A stretch of DNA of 64,000 bases from NCBI GenBank assembly GCA_016713115.1, contig JADJPU010000001.1:1798001-1862000 (forward strand). The letters run 5' to 3'. The translations under genes and the position numbers were made by a program. Positions 1-9,726 of the stretch are shown in pieces. The notes beneath the pieces were generated by a model, which was given only the letters and a program-made list of their open reading frames with translations, was not told the DNA's origin and ran no database searches. Each line of letters starts with the position of its first letter. The stretch's first letter is position 1. This stretch comes from Cellvibrionales bacterium (GTDB lineage Bacteria; Pseudomonadota; Gammaproteobacteria; Pseudomonadales; UBA7239).

Positions 1-1
1 G

Positions 2-628
2 GCGTTGGAGATCGGCCAGTTGGTTGGTATCGGCGTGCAAGTGGGCTTGGTGGTTGGTGGCGGCAATTTATTTCGCGGTGCCGCGTTGTCGGCAGCGGGC
101 TTGGATCGCGTCACTGGCGACCACATGGGCATGCTGGCCACCGTAATGAATGGTTTGGCACTGCGCGATGCTTTGGAGCGTAGCAATATTCAGAGCCATG
201 TTATGTCCGCCATTCCCATGAGTGGTGTGGTAGAGCATTACGACCGCCGTCGCGCGATTCGCTACCTAGAGCAAGGTGAAGTGGTGATTTTTGCAGCCGG
301 TACCGGCAATCCGTTTTTCACCACCGATTCTGCGGCGTGTTTGCGCGGTATTGAAGTGAATGCCGAGTTGGTGCTTAAAGCTACCAAGGTGGATGGTGTT
401 TATGATGCCGATCCCATGAAAAATCCTAATGCAAAAATGTATGAGCGTCTGACATACGATGAAGCCTTGGATAAAAAATTGGGCGTGATGGATTTGACGG
501 CGATTTGCTTGTGCCGTGAACACAATATGCCCGTGCGTGTTTTCAGAATGTCGAAAGCGGGCGCGCTGCTCAATATCGTCGTCGGCGGCAATGAAGGCAC
601 GCTGATGGTTGAGAAAAACGAAGACTAA
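2..628 (+). CDS. pyrH: UMP kinase (5'-truncated by window edge)
   Basis: Phosphorylates UMP to UDP with ATP in the cytoplasm, the entry step to UTP and CTP. The visible 208 residues cover nearly all of the amino-acid-kinase fold. They include the GGGNLFRG nucleotide-binding glycine loop (about residue 20), the DHMGMLATVMN helix, and the segment GTGNPFFTTDSAA that binds UMP. The C-terminal part KVDGVYDADP is characteristic of the family. Roughly 35 N-terminal residues lie before the window, judged from the usual length near 240. The frame is open to the left edge. frr follows after 32 bases, the usual pyrH-frr pairing. No anomaly is seen in the visible part. Confidence 0.97.
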   Translation, partial: ALEIGQLVGIGVQVGLVVGGGNLFRGAALSAAGLDRVTGDHMGMLATVMNGLALRDALERSNIQSHVMSAIPMSGVVEHYDRRRAIRYLEQGEVVIFAAGTGNPFFTTDSAACLRGIEVNAELVLKATKVDGVYDADPMKNPNAKMYERLTYDEALDKKLGVMDLTAICLCREHNMPVRVFRMSKAGALLNIVVGGNEGTLMVEKNED

Positions 629-660
629 TATCGATAGTGATTTAAAGAGAGTAGGCCAGC

Positions 661-1218
661 ATGATTAATGACATCAAAAAAGAAGCCGAAGAGCGCATGA
701 AGAAAAGCATTGAAGCGCTTTCACATGCACTGAACCGCATTCGCACCGGTCGTGCGCACCCCAGTATCCTTGAAGGCATCGTGGTGAATTACTACGGTGC
801 GGATACACCTCTACAACAACTGGCCAATATCAATGTGGAAGATTCGCGCACGCTGTCGATTACGCCGTGGGAAAAAGCTGTGGTGCCGGCGATTGAAAAG
901 GCAATCATGACTTCTGATCTGGGTTTGAATCCCAATACGGCAGGTGCGGTTATCCGCATTCCAATGCCTGCGTTGACCGAAGAGACGCGCAAAAACTTTA
1001 TCAAGCACGCCAAAGCAGAGGCGGAAACGGCGCGTGTTTCGGTGCGCAATATTCGCCGCGATGCTAACACGCAACTGAAAGACCTGCTCAAAGAAAAAAC
1101 CATCAGTGAAGATGATGATCGTCGTGCGCAGGATGAAGTGCAGAAAATTACTGACAAGTTTGTTGCTGAAATTGATAAAGCTTTTTCAGTCAAAGAAAAA
1201 GACTTGATGGAAATCTGA
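661..1218 (+). CDS. frr: Ribosome recycling factor
   Basis: Dissociates post-termination ribosomes together with EF-G. The 185-residue length is exactly the family norm. The N-terminal helix carries the conserved run of a lysine-rich helix followed by LNRIRTGRAHPSIL. The middle contains YYGADTPLQQLANINVED, the domain II core, and the C-terminal helices contain VRNIRRDAN and the KDLLKEKTISEDD stretch. The ATG at 661 is preceded by AGAG at 647-650. It lies between pyrH and uppS, as in most gammaproteobacteria, and is probably cotranscribed with pyrH. Confidence 0.98.
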   Translation: MINDIKKEAEERMKKSIEALSHALNRIRTGRAHPSILEGIVVNYYGADTPLQQLANINVEDSRTLSITPWEKAVVPAIEKAIMTSDLGLNPNTAGAVIRIPMPALTEETRKNFIKHAKAEAETARVSVRNIRRDANTQLKDLLKEKTISEDDDRRAQDEVQKITDKFVAEIDKAFSVKEKDLMEI

Positions 1219-1241
1219 GGCGCAGCCTCGATTTTGTTGTC

Positions 1242-1988
1242 TTGATCGTGTCGTCTCCCGTGTCTGAAGTTGCTGCGTTACAACATGTCGCCCTGATTAT
1301 GGACGGCAATAATCGTTGGGCAAAAAAACATGGTTTGCCCGGTGTGGCGGGTCATAAAAAAGGCGTGGAGCGTGTGCGTGATGTGTTGCGTGCCGCTAAA
1401 GATGCCAACATTCCCTATATCACTGTTTTTGCCTTTAGCTCTGAAAATTGGCAGCGCCCCGCGCCAGAAGTGGATGCCTTGATGGGGCTGTTCTCGCTGT
1501 ATTTATCTAACGAAAAGAAAAAAATGAAAGAAGAAGGGGTGAGCTTGCGCGTCATTGGTGATCGTGCGCGCTTTTCACCTAAGTTGGCGAAGTTAATTGA
1601 CGAAGCGGAGGTGTTTACCGCTGGCGGTGAGCGCGTATTGTCGATTGCAGCAGACTACGGCGGTCGCTGGGATATTGCCAATACGGCTAAAAAATTGGCA
1701 GAAGCTTGCGTGCGCGGTGATATTTTGCCCACGGATATTGATGAAGGTTTGGTGAGTCGCACAATGAGTCTGGGTGATTTGCCGCCCGTGGATTTGTTGA
1801 TACGCACGGGCGGTGAAAAGCGTATCAGCAATTTTTTGTTGTGGCACGCAGCTTATGCTGAGTTATATTTTTCCGATTTATTTTGGCCTGATTTTGATGA
1901 AACGGCGATGCGTGCCGCTATAGCTGATTTTTACACGCGTCAGCGTCGCTTCGGTCTCTCCGGCGATCAGGTGGGTGCAGGTGCTTAA
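1242..1988 (+). CDS. uppS: Undecaprenyl diphosphate synthase (cis-prenyltransferase)
   Basis: Condenses isopentenyl diphosphate onto farnesyl diphosphate to make the C55 lipid carrier for peptidoglycan and O-antigen. The catalytic aspartate is in the MDGNNRWAK motif (about residue 21). VFAFSSENWQRP and the C-terminal RISNFLLW...AYAELYFSDLFWPDFD are family signatures. The usual RTSGE is RTGGE here, a mild variant. The start is uncertain: TTG 1242, GTG 1248 and GTG 1260 are all in frame and none has a strong ribosome-binding site. The 3' end overlaps the proposed cdsA GTG start by 8 bases, which suggests translational coupling. Confidence 0.96.
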   Translation: MIVSSPVSEVAALQHVALIMDGNNRWAKKHGLPGVAGHKKGVERVRDVLRAAKDANIPYITVFAFSSENWQRPAPEVDALMGLFSLYLSNEKKKMKEEGVSLRVIGDRARFSPKLAKLIDEAEVFTAGGERVLSIAADYGGRWDIANTAKKLAEACVRGDILPTDIDEGLVSRTMSLGDLPPVDLLIRTGGEKRISNFLLWHAAYAELYFSDLFWPDFDETAMRAAIADFYTRQRRFGLSGDQVGAGA

Positions 1989-2804
1989 AACGCGCGTTAT
2001 CACGGCCTGTTGTTTGTTGGCTGGTTTGGTGCTCGGTTTGCTGGCGCTGCCCTATGTTGGATTGGTTTTGTTTTTCTCGGCAATTTTTTGTTGGCAGCGG
2101 GTGAGTGGGCCAATATATCTGGCCTGACACAGCGCTGGCAGCAATATGCCTATGCTGGTTGTATGGCATGTGTGATGTACTTGTTGTTTATTTTTGGCGT
2201 ACACCATGCGGGTGTTTTGTTAAATGCTTTATTGGTGCTGTCGTTGTTGGGTTGGTTATTTGTTTTGATAATGATCGGCAGGTATCCGGTTAAAAAAATA
2301 TCAAACCATGTGTCGCTGTTGTTGCTATTGGGTTTTTGGTTGTTGATTCCCGCGTGGCTGGGCGTGTTGTTTTTGCAGCCGCTAGTCGCACACAGTGGTC
2401 TGTTGTGGTTGGTGATTGCTGTAATCGCTTTTGCTGATATTGGTGCGTATTTTTCTGGCCGTCGTTTTGGTCGACGGAAATTGGCAGTGCATGTCAGCCC
2501 GAATAAAACTTGGGAAGGGTTTTGGGGTGGCACTTTGGCGAATGCGGTATTCGCACTGGTGCTGGCGCTGGTTGTGCAATGCAATTTATTGCAAACGCTG
2601 GGGCTTATTGCGGCGATGGTATTGGTTTCTTGTGCTTCGGTGCTGGGTGATTTATTTGAAAGCATGATGAAACGCGAACGCGGCATTAAAGACAGTAGCA
2701 ATTTATTGCCAGGACATGGCGGCGTATTGGATAGATTGGATGGTTGGACGGCAGCAGTGCCTGTGTTTACCGCGCTGTATTTGGTTTGGAGTGCTCTGCA
2801 GTGA
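1981..2804 (+). CDS. cdsA: Phosphatidate cytidylyltransferase, split by an apparent -1 frameshift
   Basis: Makes CDP-diacylglycerol from phosphatidate and CTP at the inner membrane, the branch point of phospholipid synthesis. The first about 35 residues (VLKTRVITA...) are encoded in the frame starting at GTG 1981. The rest (FLLAAGEWANISGL onward) is in a different frame that runs to 2804. The two frames meet at a run of six T (about 2084-2089); one more T would restore a continuous protein of about 274 residues. The C-terminal part holds the family signature around SPNKTWEGFWGG and the SVLGDLFESMMKR...KDSSNLLPGHGGVLDRLD motif, with many hydrophobic membrane segments. The gene overlaps uppS and dxr, so the operon looks intact. 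A sequence error is the simplest explanation because the enzyme is essential in model bacteria. Confidence 0.93.
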
Positions 2805-3985
2805 AGTGCGTGCAGTCCGTTACGGTTTTGGGGTCGACAGGCTCCATCGGCGTGAGCACGCTGGATGTGATTGCGCGCCACCCAGATCGCTATTCTGTTT
2901 TTGCGTTGACCGCGCACAGTCGTGCTGATGTTTTATTAGCGCAGTGCAAAATCTTTGCGCCGCGTTACGCGGTAGTGGTGGATGCGGCACTGGCAGAGAA
3001 ATTTGCAACAGAAATTCGCGCAGCAGGTTTAGCGACAGAAGTATTGTCTGGTGTGGCTGGCTTGGAAGCTGTCGCGGCACATGCGGATGTGGATACGGTG
3101 ATGGCGGCGATTGTTGGCTTTGCAGGCCTTACACCAACATTAGCGGCGGTGAAAGCGAGCAAAAAAGTTTTATTGGCCAATAAAGAAGCGCTGGTGTGCG
3201 CGGGGCATCTGTTTACGCAGGCAGTTAAAGAAGCCGGCGCACAGTTGTTGCCTATCGACAGTGAACACAATGCCATTTTTCAGTGTTTGCCGTATGACAA
3301 AAGCATGGACGAAGCCGGTGTTAGTCGTTTGATTTTGACCGCATCCGGAGGACCGTTCCGCGAGTTTTCATTGGATGCCATGCGCACAGTGACGCCGCAG
3401 CAAGCCTGCGCACATCCGAATTGGAGCATGGGGCAAAAAATTTCTGTCGATTCCGCCACGATGATGAACAAAGGTTTGGAATTGATTGAGGCATGCCACT
3501 TGTTTGGTGTCGCGCAGGAGTGTGTGGATATCGTGGTGCATCCACAAAGCATCGTGCACTCGATGGTTGAATACCGTGACGGTTCTACGCTGGCGCAAAT
3601 GGGTAACCCTGATATGCGCACACCCATCGCGTATGGTTTGGCGTGGCCAGAGCGTATTGATGCCGGTGTGCAGCGCTTGAGTTTTGCATCCGCTATGCGT
3701 CTTGATTTTTTACCACCGGATACCGTGCGCTTTCCTGCTCTGCGTTTGGCGCGAGAAGCGCTGAAGGCAAACGGCAGTGCGCCCGCAGTGTTGAATGCAG
3801 CAAATGAAATTGCAGTGGCGGCGTTCCTTGCGGGGCGTTTGCCATTTACAGGTATTGCGGCCGTGGTTGAGCGAGTGCTGACGGAATTGGCGGCGCAAGT
3901 TGCGCCGAGCGATATTTGCGCCCTACTAGAAGTGGACGAGCAGGCGAGAGTGGTTGCCGAGCGCGAGGTGAAGCGTCGTGGTTGA
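2801..3985 (+). CDS. dxr: 1-deoxy-D-xylulose 5-phosphate reductoisomerase
   Basis: Converts DXP to 2-C-methyl-D-erythritol 4-phosphate with NADPH, the committed step of the MEP isoprenoid pathway. The protein of 394 residues begins with the NADPH-binding GSTGSIGVSTLDV motif. It continues with LLANKEALVCAG, then the metal and substrate region LPIDSEHNAIFQCL, TASGGPF, and the MNKGLELIEACHLF segment. GTG 2801 is chosen because it overlaps the cdsA stop as GTGA and places the Rossmann strand directly after the start. Its 3' end overlaps rseP by 8 bases. Confidence 0.97.
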   Translation: MKCVQSVTVLGSTGSIGVSTLDVIARHPDRYSVFALTAHSRADVLLAQCKIFAPRYAVVVDAALAEKFATEIRAAGLATEVLSGVAGLEAVAAHADVDTVMAAIVGFAGLTPTLAAVKASKKVLLANKEALVCAGHLFTQAVKEAGAQLLPIDSEHNAIFQCLPYDKSMDEAGVSRLILTASGGPFREFSLDAMRTVTPQQACAHPNWSMGQKISVDSATMMNKGLELIEACHLFGVAQECVDIVVHPQSIVHSMVEYRDGSTLAQMGNPDMRTPIAYGLAWPERIDAGVQRLSFASAMRLDFLPPDTVRFPALRLAREALKANGSAPAVLNAANEIAVAAFLAGRLPFTGIAAVVERVLTELAAQVAPSDICALLEVDEQARVVAEREVKRRG

Positions 3986-5357
3986 AACGGTGTTGCAGTC
4001 TCTGACAGGCTTTTTCTGGTCGGCGGGCGCGTTTGTTGTGGCGATTGCTGTCTTGGTTGCTGTACATGAGTTTGGGCATTTCTGGGTAGCGAGAAAGCTG
4101 GGCGTGAAAGTGCTGCGTTTCTCGATCGGTTTTGGCAAAACATTGTGGAGCCGAACCGATAGCTCAGGTTGTGAGTATGTGGTGGCAGCTATCCCACTGG
4201 GCGGCTATGTCAAAATGCTGGACGAGCGCGAAGCGCCTGTTGCGGAAGCTGAGCAGCATGCCAGTTTTAATCGTCAATCTGTGTGGAAGCGCTGCGCGAT
4301 CGTCCTCGCAGGGCCTGTAGCCAACTTCGTGTTGGCTATCTGTTTGTTTTGGTGGATGTTTTTAGGCGAACAGCTGAGCTTGGTGCCGGTGGTTGGCGCA
4401 GTGACGCCGAATTCACCGGCAGCGTACGCAGGTCTGCAGGCGGGGCAGGAGATCGTCGCAGTAGATGACATCCCCACGCCAACACGCTCGAGTGTATTGG
4501 AAGCCTTGCTAATGCGCATTGGCGACACGGGTGATTTGGCGATTACGGTGCGCTATCCCAATAACACAACCTCTTATGAGCTCTTGGTGGGTGTGCAGGC
4601 TTGGTTGTCTGATACGGATATGCCGGATCCGCTTGCAAGCTTAGGCATGGCGTTTTACCTACCGCCGTTTGTGCAGGTGCGCGAGGTTATGCTGCAGAGT
4701 CGAGCGGAAAAAGCGGGCTTGCAGGCTGGCGATATCATTGAAAAGCTGGATGGTAAGCCAGTAGACAGTGTGGAAAGCTGGCTGAAAGTTGTGCGCAGCA
4801 AGCCTGAACAAGCTTTGGTATTGGGGGTGCGGCGGCAGGGCGTATGGCAGGAAATAGCCATCACGCCGGCTCAAGTGAGTGATCCCCAAGGCAAGCCTAT
4901 CGGGCAGATTGGCGCGCAGATCGGCACCCCGCCCTTGGGTAAGCAGTACACCCGCGTTGTTAGCAATTCGCTTTGGCAAGCGCTGCAACAGGGCATCCGA
5001 GAAACGGCGAGCCAATCCCAGTTATTGCTGGTCACGCTGCAGAAATTGATAGTCGGCAACTTGTCACCAAAAAACTTGAGCGGTCCCCTTGGCATTGCTA
5101 AAGTGGCCGGCGATTCTGCCGAGCATGGTCTGGCGGTGTTTTGCCGCATGCTGGCCATTCTCAGTATCAATTTGGGCGTAGTGAATTTGCTGCCTATTCC
5201 AGTGCTGGATGGTGGTTTGTTGCTGATCTATCTGATCGAGGCTGCCAAGGGAAGCCCAGTGTCTGAACGCATCCAGCAGCTAGGCAGCCAACTTGGGATG
5301 ACGCTGATTGTCGGCTTGATGTTGTTCGCAATTTACAATGATTTGCTCAGGTTGTGA
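3978..5357 (+). CDS. rseP: Site-2 intramembrane zinc protease RseP
   Basis: Cleaves membrane-bound anti-sigma factors such as RseA in the envelope stress response and removes signal peptide remnants. The 459-residue protein has the HEFGH zinc site in the first membrane helix (H30, E31, H34) and the third metal ligand in the LDGG motif (D411). Two PDZ domains lie between, marked by SPAAYAGLQAGQEI and SRAEKAGLQAGDII. The start GTG 3978 overlaps the end of dxr. The position between dxr and bamA is the conserved one. Confidence 0.97.
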   Translation: MVETVLQSLTGFFWSAGAFVVAIAVLVAVHEFGHFWVARKLGVKVLRFSIGFGKTLWSRTDSSGCEYVVAAIPLGGYVKMLDEREAPVAEAEQHASFNRQSVWKRCAIVLAGPVANFVLAICLFWWMFLGEQLSLVPVVGAVTPNSPAAYAGLQAGQEIVAVDDIPTPTRSSVLEALLMRIGDTGDLAITVRYPNNTTSYELLVGVQAWLSDTDMPDPLASLGMAFYLPPFVQVREVMLQSRAEKAGLQAGDIIEKLDGKPVDSVESWLKVVRSKPEQALVLGVRRQGVWQEIAITPAQVSDPQGKPIGQIGAQIGTPPLGKQYTRVVSNSLWQALQQGIRETASQSQLLLVTLQKLIVGNLSPKNLSGPLGIAKVAGDSAEHGLAVFCRMLAILSINLGVVNLLPIPVLDGGLLLIYLIEAAKGSPVSERIQQLGSQLGMTLIVGLMLFAIYNDLLRL

Positions 5358-5436
5358 TGTGGGCAAATTGCTATATCGATTAAGCGTGAACTGGCTTTTT
5401 GTTAGTTCACACAGGGGATTTTGAGTGATTGATGTA

Positions 5437-8040
5437 ATGAAAAAGCTAGTCTTTTTTGCAGGTTTGTTGCTGGTGTTAGTTGCGCCTGCTTCATACGCTG
5501 CGGACATATTCAGGGTGGCTGATATTCGCATTGAAGGGTTGCAGCGCGTTTCGTCGGGTTCGGTGTTTGCTGCTTTGCCCGTGAATACCGGCGATGAAAT
5601 TGATGCTAGCCAATTGCAAGATTTGACCCGTTCTTTGTTTCGCACAGGTTATTTCGACGATATTCAAATCAATCGTGATCACGATGTGTTGGTTATTAAG
5701 GTAGTGGAGCGACCAACGGTTGCGGAAGTTAATATTTCAGGCAACAAAGTAATTAAATCGGAAGATTTGACAGATGCACTAAAAAAAGCAGGTCTGTCCG
5801 AAGGACAAATCTATAAACCATCTACACTGGAAGCGATGGGTTCAGAGTTGGAAAGGCAATATGTTGCACAGGGGCGTTACGGTGCAAAAGTAAAGACGGA
5901 AGTGCGAGATTTGCCACGCAATCGCGTGGGAATTTCTATTGGTATTGATGAGGGTGAAGTCGCCAGAATTAAAGCAATCAACATTGTTGGCAACACTGTG
6001 TTTCCAACAGAAGATCTGCTGAATTTGCTCCAATCGGAAACTTCTAACTGGTTGTCATGGGCGACTAGCAATGACAAATATGCGCGTGAAAAAATGGAAG
6101 GCGATTTGGAGCGTTTGCGTTCTTATTATATGGATCGCGGTTACTTGCGCTTTGAAATTGAGTCGACGCAGGTGTCGTTGTCAGATGACAAAGAGGCCAT
6201 TTTTATTACGGTAAACATACACGAGGGTGAGGTGTATACCGTGAGTGATATTGAATTTGCTGGGCAGTTAATCATTCCTGAAGATGAAATGCGCGGGTTG
6301 GTAACACTGAAACAGGGCGCTGTATTTTCGCAGATCAATCTCACCAACTCGCAATCTGCAATCAGTAAACGCTTAGGTAATGAAGGTTACACCTACGCAG
6401 AAGTGAAACCCGTGCCGGAGCGCAACGAAGCAGACAAAACTGTCAAAATCACATTTTCTGTGTTGCCACATCATCGCGCTTATGTGAATCGCATTAACTT
6501 TAAAGGTAACACCAAGACGGCGGATGAGGTGTTGCGTCGTGAAATGCGCCAAATGGAGTCCGCGACGGCGGATTCTTCAAAGATTGAACAATCTAAAACG
6601 CGGTTAGAACGTTTGGGTTATTTTAAGACTGTTGATGTGAAGACAACCGATGTGCCGGGTACTGGCGACCAAATTGATGTGGAATACACGGTAGAAGAAC
6701 AGCCGTCAGGCAGTATCGGTGCCAGTGTAGGCTTTGCACAAGGTTCCGGTTTGATTTTGGGCGGTAGTATTCAGCAAGATAATTTTATGGGTACGGGCAA
6801 GCAGGTGGGTGTGAACATCAGCACCAGCTCATACATGGATCAAATAAGTTTTAGTTACAGTGACCCTTATTACACGGTGGACGGCGTGAGCCGTGGCTTT
6901 AACTTGTATTACACAGCTAGAGATCTTTCTAACTATAACGTGTCAGATTATTCCGTAGACAGTTATGGTTTAGACATGAACTTTGGCTATCCAATTTCTG
7001 AAATTGAGCGTCTGCAGTTCGGCATTGGTTACGCGCACAACAGCATCAAAGTGGGATCGGCGCCTGCGCAAGAAATTTCTGGCACGCCATTGTTGCCAGA
7101 TCCCAGCATTCCTTATGTTGATCAAGCCTGTTTAGCAAATCCTGCTAGCTGTATTACACAGTTTCCAGCCGATGGAACCTACACCAGTATGACGGCTGGC
7201 CCTGCTTACAAAGGCTTTCTGGATCGTCATGGCACCAGCTTCGACGATATAAAACTGACGGCAAGCTGGAGTCAATCTACTTTGAACAAAGCTAAACTGC
7301 CCACCAGTGGTTTCTCGCAAAGTATTGCTTTTGAAGGCACGGCGCCGTTTGTAAGTGATTTGGAATATTTCAAAGCTGTTTATCGCGGCCAAGTCTTCAA
7401 GCCGATCAATGATAAATACACGCTGCGTTTTCGTGGTCGTTTTGGATATGGTATGGGTTATGGCGGTACAGATGAGCTGCCATTTTTTGAAAACTTCTAT
7501 GGTGGTGGCTTCGGTTCAGTGCGTGGTTTTAAACGCAATACATTAGGGCCACGCGGTACGCCAGCTCGCGCCTTCCAGTACACCGCATTGCCTAATGGCC
7601 AACTTGCTTATGTTTCTGTATTGACCGCAAGTGGGGATAAATTGGTAGAAACAAATGCTTTGGATGGGGATGATGATCCTATCGGTGGCAATGTGGTGAT
7701 GGATGGCAGTATTGATTTGATCGTGCCAACGCCGTTTGTAAAAGATCAAACCTCTATGCAAACATCCGTGTTTCTCGATATGGGTAATGTTTACGACACG
7801 GATTGCAGTGATGCAGTTCCAACAGTTCTTAACGGTAGAATTGTGCAAGGCAAAGGGGAAAAACAAATTAATTGTGACAGTTTTAGCTTTAGTCCCGCGG
7901 ATATGCGGTATTCAACTGGGGTCAGTCTGACATGGATTACTAGCTTTGGGCCATTGATGTTCAGTATTGCTAAGCCGCTGAATGCGGGTAGTGATGATGA
8001 GTCAGAGGTATTCCAGTTTTCTATGGGACAGAACTTCTAA
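5437..8040 (+). CDS. bamA: Outer membrane protein assembly factor BamA
   Basis: Central Omp85 protein that inserts beta-barrels into the outer membrane. The 867 residues begin with a Sec signal peptide ending ASYA. About five POTRA domains follow (rough residues 20-420), each with a GN-type turn such as ISGNKVIKSEDL and INFKGNTKTADEVL. The C-terminal barrel contains the family VRGF lock motif (GGFGSVRGFKRNTLGPRGT) and ends in a strand with terminal phenylalanine (FSMGQNF). ATG 5437 is preferred over GTG 5425 because it gives a clean signal peptide. Relatively long loop insertions lie around residues 555-610, including a cysteine pair. skp follows, as usual. Confidence 0.97.
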   Translation: MKKLVFFAGLLLVLVAPASYAADIFRVADIRIEGLQRVSSGSVFAALPVNTGDEIDASQLQDLTRSLFRTGYFDDIQINRDHDVLVIKVVERPTVAEVNISGNKVIKSEDLTDALKKAGLSEGQIYKPSTLEAMGSELERQYVAQGRYGAKVKTEVRDLPRNRVGISIGIDEGEVARIKAINIVGNTVFPTEDLLNLLQSETSNWLSWATSNDKYAREKMEGDLERLRSYYMDRGYLRFEIESTQVSLSDDKEAIFITVNIHEGEVYTVSDIEFAGQLIIPEDEMRGLVTLKQGAVFSQINLTNSQSAISKRLGNEGYTYAEVKPVPERNEADKTVKITFSVLPHHRAYVNRINFKGNTKTADEVLRREMRQMESATADSSKIEQSKTRLERLGYFKTVDVKTTDVPGTGDQIDVEYTVEEQPSGSIGASVGFAQGSGLILGGSIQQDNFMGTGKQVGVNISTSSYMDQISFSYSDPYYTVDGVSRGFNLYYTARDLSNYNVSDYSVDSYGLDMNFGYPISEIERLQFGIGYAHNSIKVGSAPAQEISGTPLLPDPSIPYVDQACLANPASCITQFPADGTYTSMTAGPAYKGFLDRHGTSFDDIKLTASWSQSTLNKAKLPTSGFSQSIAFEGTAPFVSDLEYFKAVYRGQVFKPINDKYTLRFRGRFGYGMGYGGTDELPFFENFYGGGFGSVRGFKRNTLGPRGTPARAFQYTALPNGQLAYVSVLTASGDKLVETNALDGDDDPIGGNVVMDGSIDLIVPTPFVKDQTSMQTSVFLDMGNVYDTDCSDAVPTVLNGRIVQGKGEKQINCDSFSFSPADMRYSTGVSLTWITSFGPLMFSIAKPLNAGSDDESEVFQFSMGQNF

Positions 8041-8119
8041 AGCAATTAACATTTTTTTGATGGCGGCAGGTGTAGTATTTGTCGCTCAGGTTTAATCAAT
8101 GCAAGGTGGAGTTTTTACT

Positions 8120-8632
8120 GTGAATAAAGCAATCAAAGTAATGGCGGCTGTTGTCGCGCTGGTGTTGGCTCCAATCGCCGTAGCAGAAGGCGGCAAGGTG
8201 GCAGTGTTGGATGTACAAGAAGCCATTCTGAGCACCAATATGGCCAAATCTGAAATGAAAGCGTTTGAAGCACGCTCTGATATTGCCAAGATGATTGCTG
8301 ATGCAGAAAAATTGAAAAAAGACATTACCAGTTTGCGTTCTGCCATTGAGGGTGGTGGCGCTGGTGCACAGGACAAACAAAAAACCATGGAATTTAAGCA
8401 GGCTGATTTCGAGCTGATTGTGCGTAAGCTGAACGCAGAGCGCCAAGTAGCAGGCAAACGTTTGATGGATAATATCGGACCTCGCTTGGAAAGCGCTGTT
8501 AAAAGCATTGTTGAATCAGAAGGTATTGGTTTGTTGATGGATAGAAAGGCTGTGATTCATGCTGATGCAACTTTTGATATCACCGCAAAAGTGACTGCCA
8601 AATTGAACACATCTTCTACCAGCAAACAATAA
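8120..8632 (+). CDS. skp: Periplasmic chaperone Skp/OmpH
   Basis: Holds unfolded outer-membrane proteins in the periplasm on their way to BamA. The 170-residue protein has a short signal peptide ending near IAVAEG. The core begins KVAVLDVQEAILST, and a long charged alpha-helical arm follows, as in OmpH-family proteins. GTG 8120 is chosen because the strong site AAGGTGGAG (8103-8111) sits about 8 bases upstream; the ATG at 8099 would place that site inside the gene. The next gene, lpxD, starts 2 bases after the stop. Confidence 0.93.
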   Translation: MNKAIKVMAAVVALVLAPIAVAEGGKVAVLDVQEAILSTNMAKSEMKAFEARSDIAKMIADAEKLKKDITSLRSAIEGGGAGAQDKQKTMEFKQADFELIVRKLNAERQVAGKRLMDNIGPRLESAVKSIVESEGIGLLMDRKAVIHADATFDITAKVTAKLNTSSTSKQ

Positions 8633-8634
8633 AA

Positions 8635-9681
8635 ATGCGAAAGAGCTATACGCTCGCTGAAATTGCTGAGCGTTTCTCCTTGAGACTTTCAGGGAGTGTT
8701 GCTGGTGATTGCCATATACATGGCATTGCAACTTTGGTGGGGGCAGATGCCAACACAATAAGTTTTTTTTCCAATGTGACCTATCGCAAGCAGTTACGAC
8801 AAACAAAAGCTGCCGCGGTAATTCTCAAAGCGGAAGCTGTGGCGGATTGCCCCGTCCCTTGTTTGGTTTCCGAAAATCCCTATTTGGATTACGCCAAGAT
8901 TTCAGCGCTTTTTGCTGAGTCGACAGCGTGTGTGGCAGGAGTTCATGCAACAGCAGTAATTGATCCCTCGGCACGCATTGCAGCTACCGCATCGATTGGC
9001 GCGCACTGTGTGCTTGCTGCTGATGTGGTGATTGGTGAAGGTGCTACATTAGGCGCAGGATGCTCGGTAGGTAGGGCTAGTGTTATTGGCGCGCGCAGTT
9101 TTTTACATACGCGAGTTACCGTTTATCACGGCGTTAAAATTGGCTCAGATGCCGTGATTCATAGTGGCGCGGTTATTGGTGCTGATGGGTTTGGTTTTGC
9201 CCCTAATTTTGCAGCAGGTGACGCAGTTGGTTGGCAGAAAATTCATCAACTGGGCGGAGTGTTAATTGGCGATCGTGTAGAGATTGGCGCTAATACTTGT
9301 ATTGATCGCGGCGCATTGGAAGACACGATTATCGAAGATGGTGTGATTATCGATAATTTGGTGCAAATTGCGCACAATGTAAAAATTGGCAAGTACACCG
9401 CAATTGCTGCGTGTACAGGTATTGCGGGTAGCACAGAAATTGGACAGCATTGCACGATTGCCGGTGCGGTAGGGATTGTCGGTCACCTGCGTATTGCAGA
9501 TGGCGTGCATATCACCGCCAAGAGTTTGGTGACAGGTTCGATCAGTGAGCCGGGTTCGTATTCGTCTGGTACGGCATTGACAAAAACAGCGGCGTGGCGC
9601 AAAAGTGCCGTGCGATTTTTGCAATTAGAATCGCTTTTTCAGCGTATACGGACATTGGAAAGGCATCAAGATCATTCATAG
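8635..9681 (+). CDS. lpxD: UDP-3-O-acylglucosamine N-acyltransferase
   Basis: Adds the second 3-hydroxyacyl chain to UDP-GlcN in lipid A synthesis. The 348 residues consist of an N-terminal uridine-binding domain followed by a left-handed beta-helix of hexapeptide repeats (IGAHCVLAADVVIGEGATLG). The conserved GADGFGFAPN and the catalytic histidine region DNLVQIAHNVKIG follow. A C-terminal helix ends the protein. It starts 2 bases after skp and is followed by fabZ and lpxA, the standard order. Confidence 0.97.
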   Translation: MRKSYTLAEIAERFSLRLSGSVAGDCHIHGIATLVGADANTISFFSNVTYRKQLRQTKAAAVILKAEAVADCPVPCLVSENPYLDYAKISALFAESTACVAGVHATAVIDPSARIAATASIGAHCVLAADVVIGEGATLGAGCSVGRASVIGARSFLHTRVTVYHGVKIGSDAVIHSGAVIGADGFGFAPNFAAGDAVGWQKIHQLGGVLIGDRVEIGANTCIDRGALEDTIIEDGVIIDNLVQIAHNVKIGKYTAIAACTGIAGSTEIGQHCTIAGAVGIVGHLRIADGVHITAKSLVTGSISEPGSYSSGTALTKTAAWRKSAVRFLQLESLFQRIRTLERHQDHS

Positions 9682-9726
9682 TGATTGCAATATACAAAAG
9701 CTACGGTTTATAAAAAAGGTAAAAGT

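Noticed and set aside
2084..2090. Programmed -1 ribosomal frameshift in cdsA
   Set aside because: The codon phase over the T run (GCA ATT TTT TGT) does not match an X XXY YYZ slippery heptamer, no downstream structure was recognised, and such control is not known for cdsA.
3280..4143. 287-codon minus-strand frame across dxr and rseP
   Set aside because: It spans the coupled ends of two well-supported genes and has no start signals.
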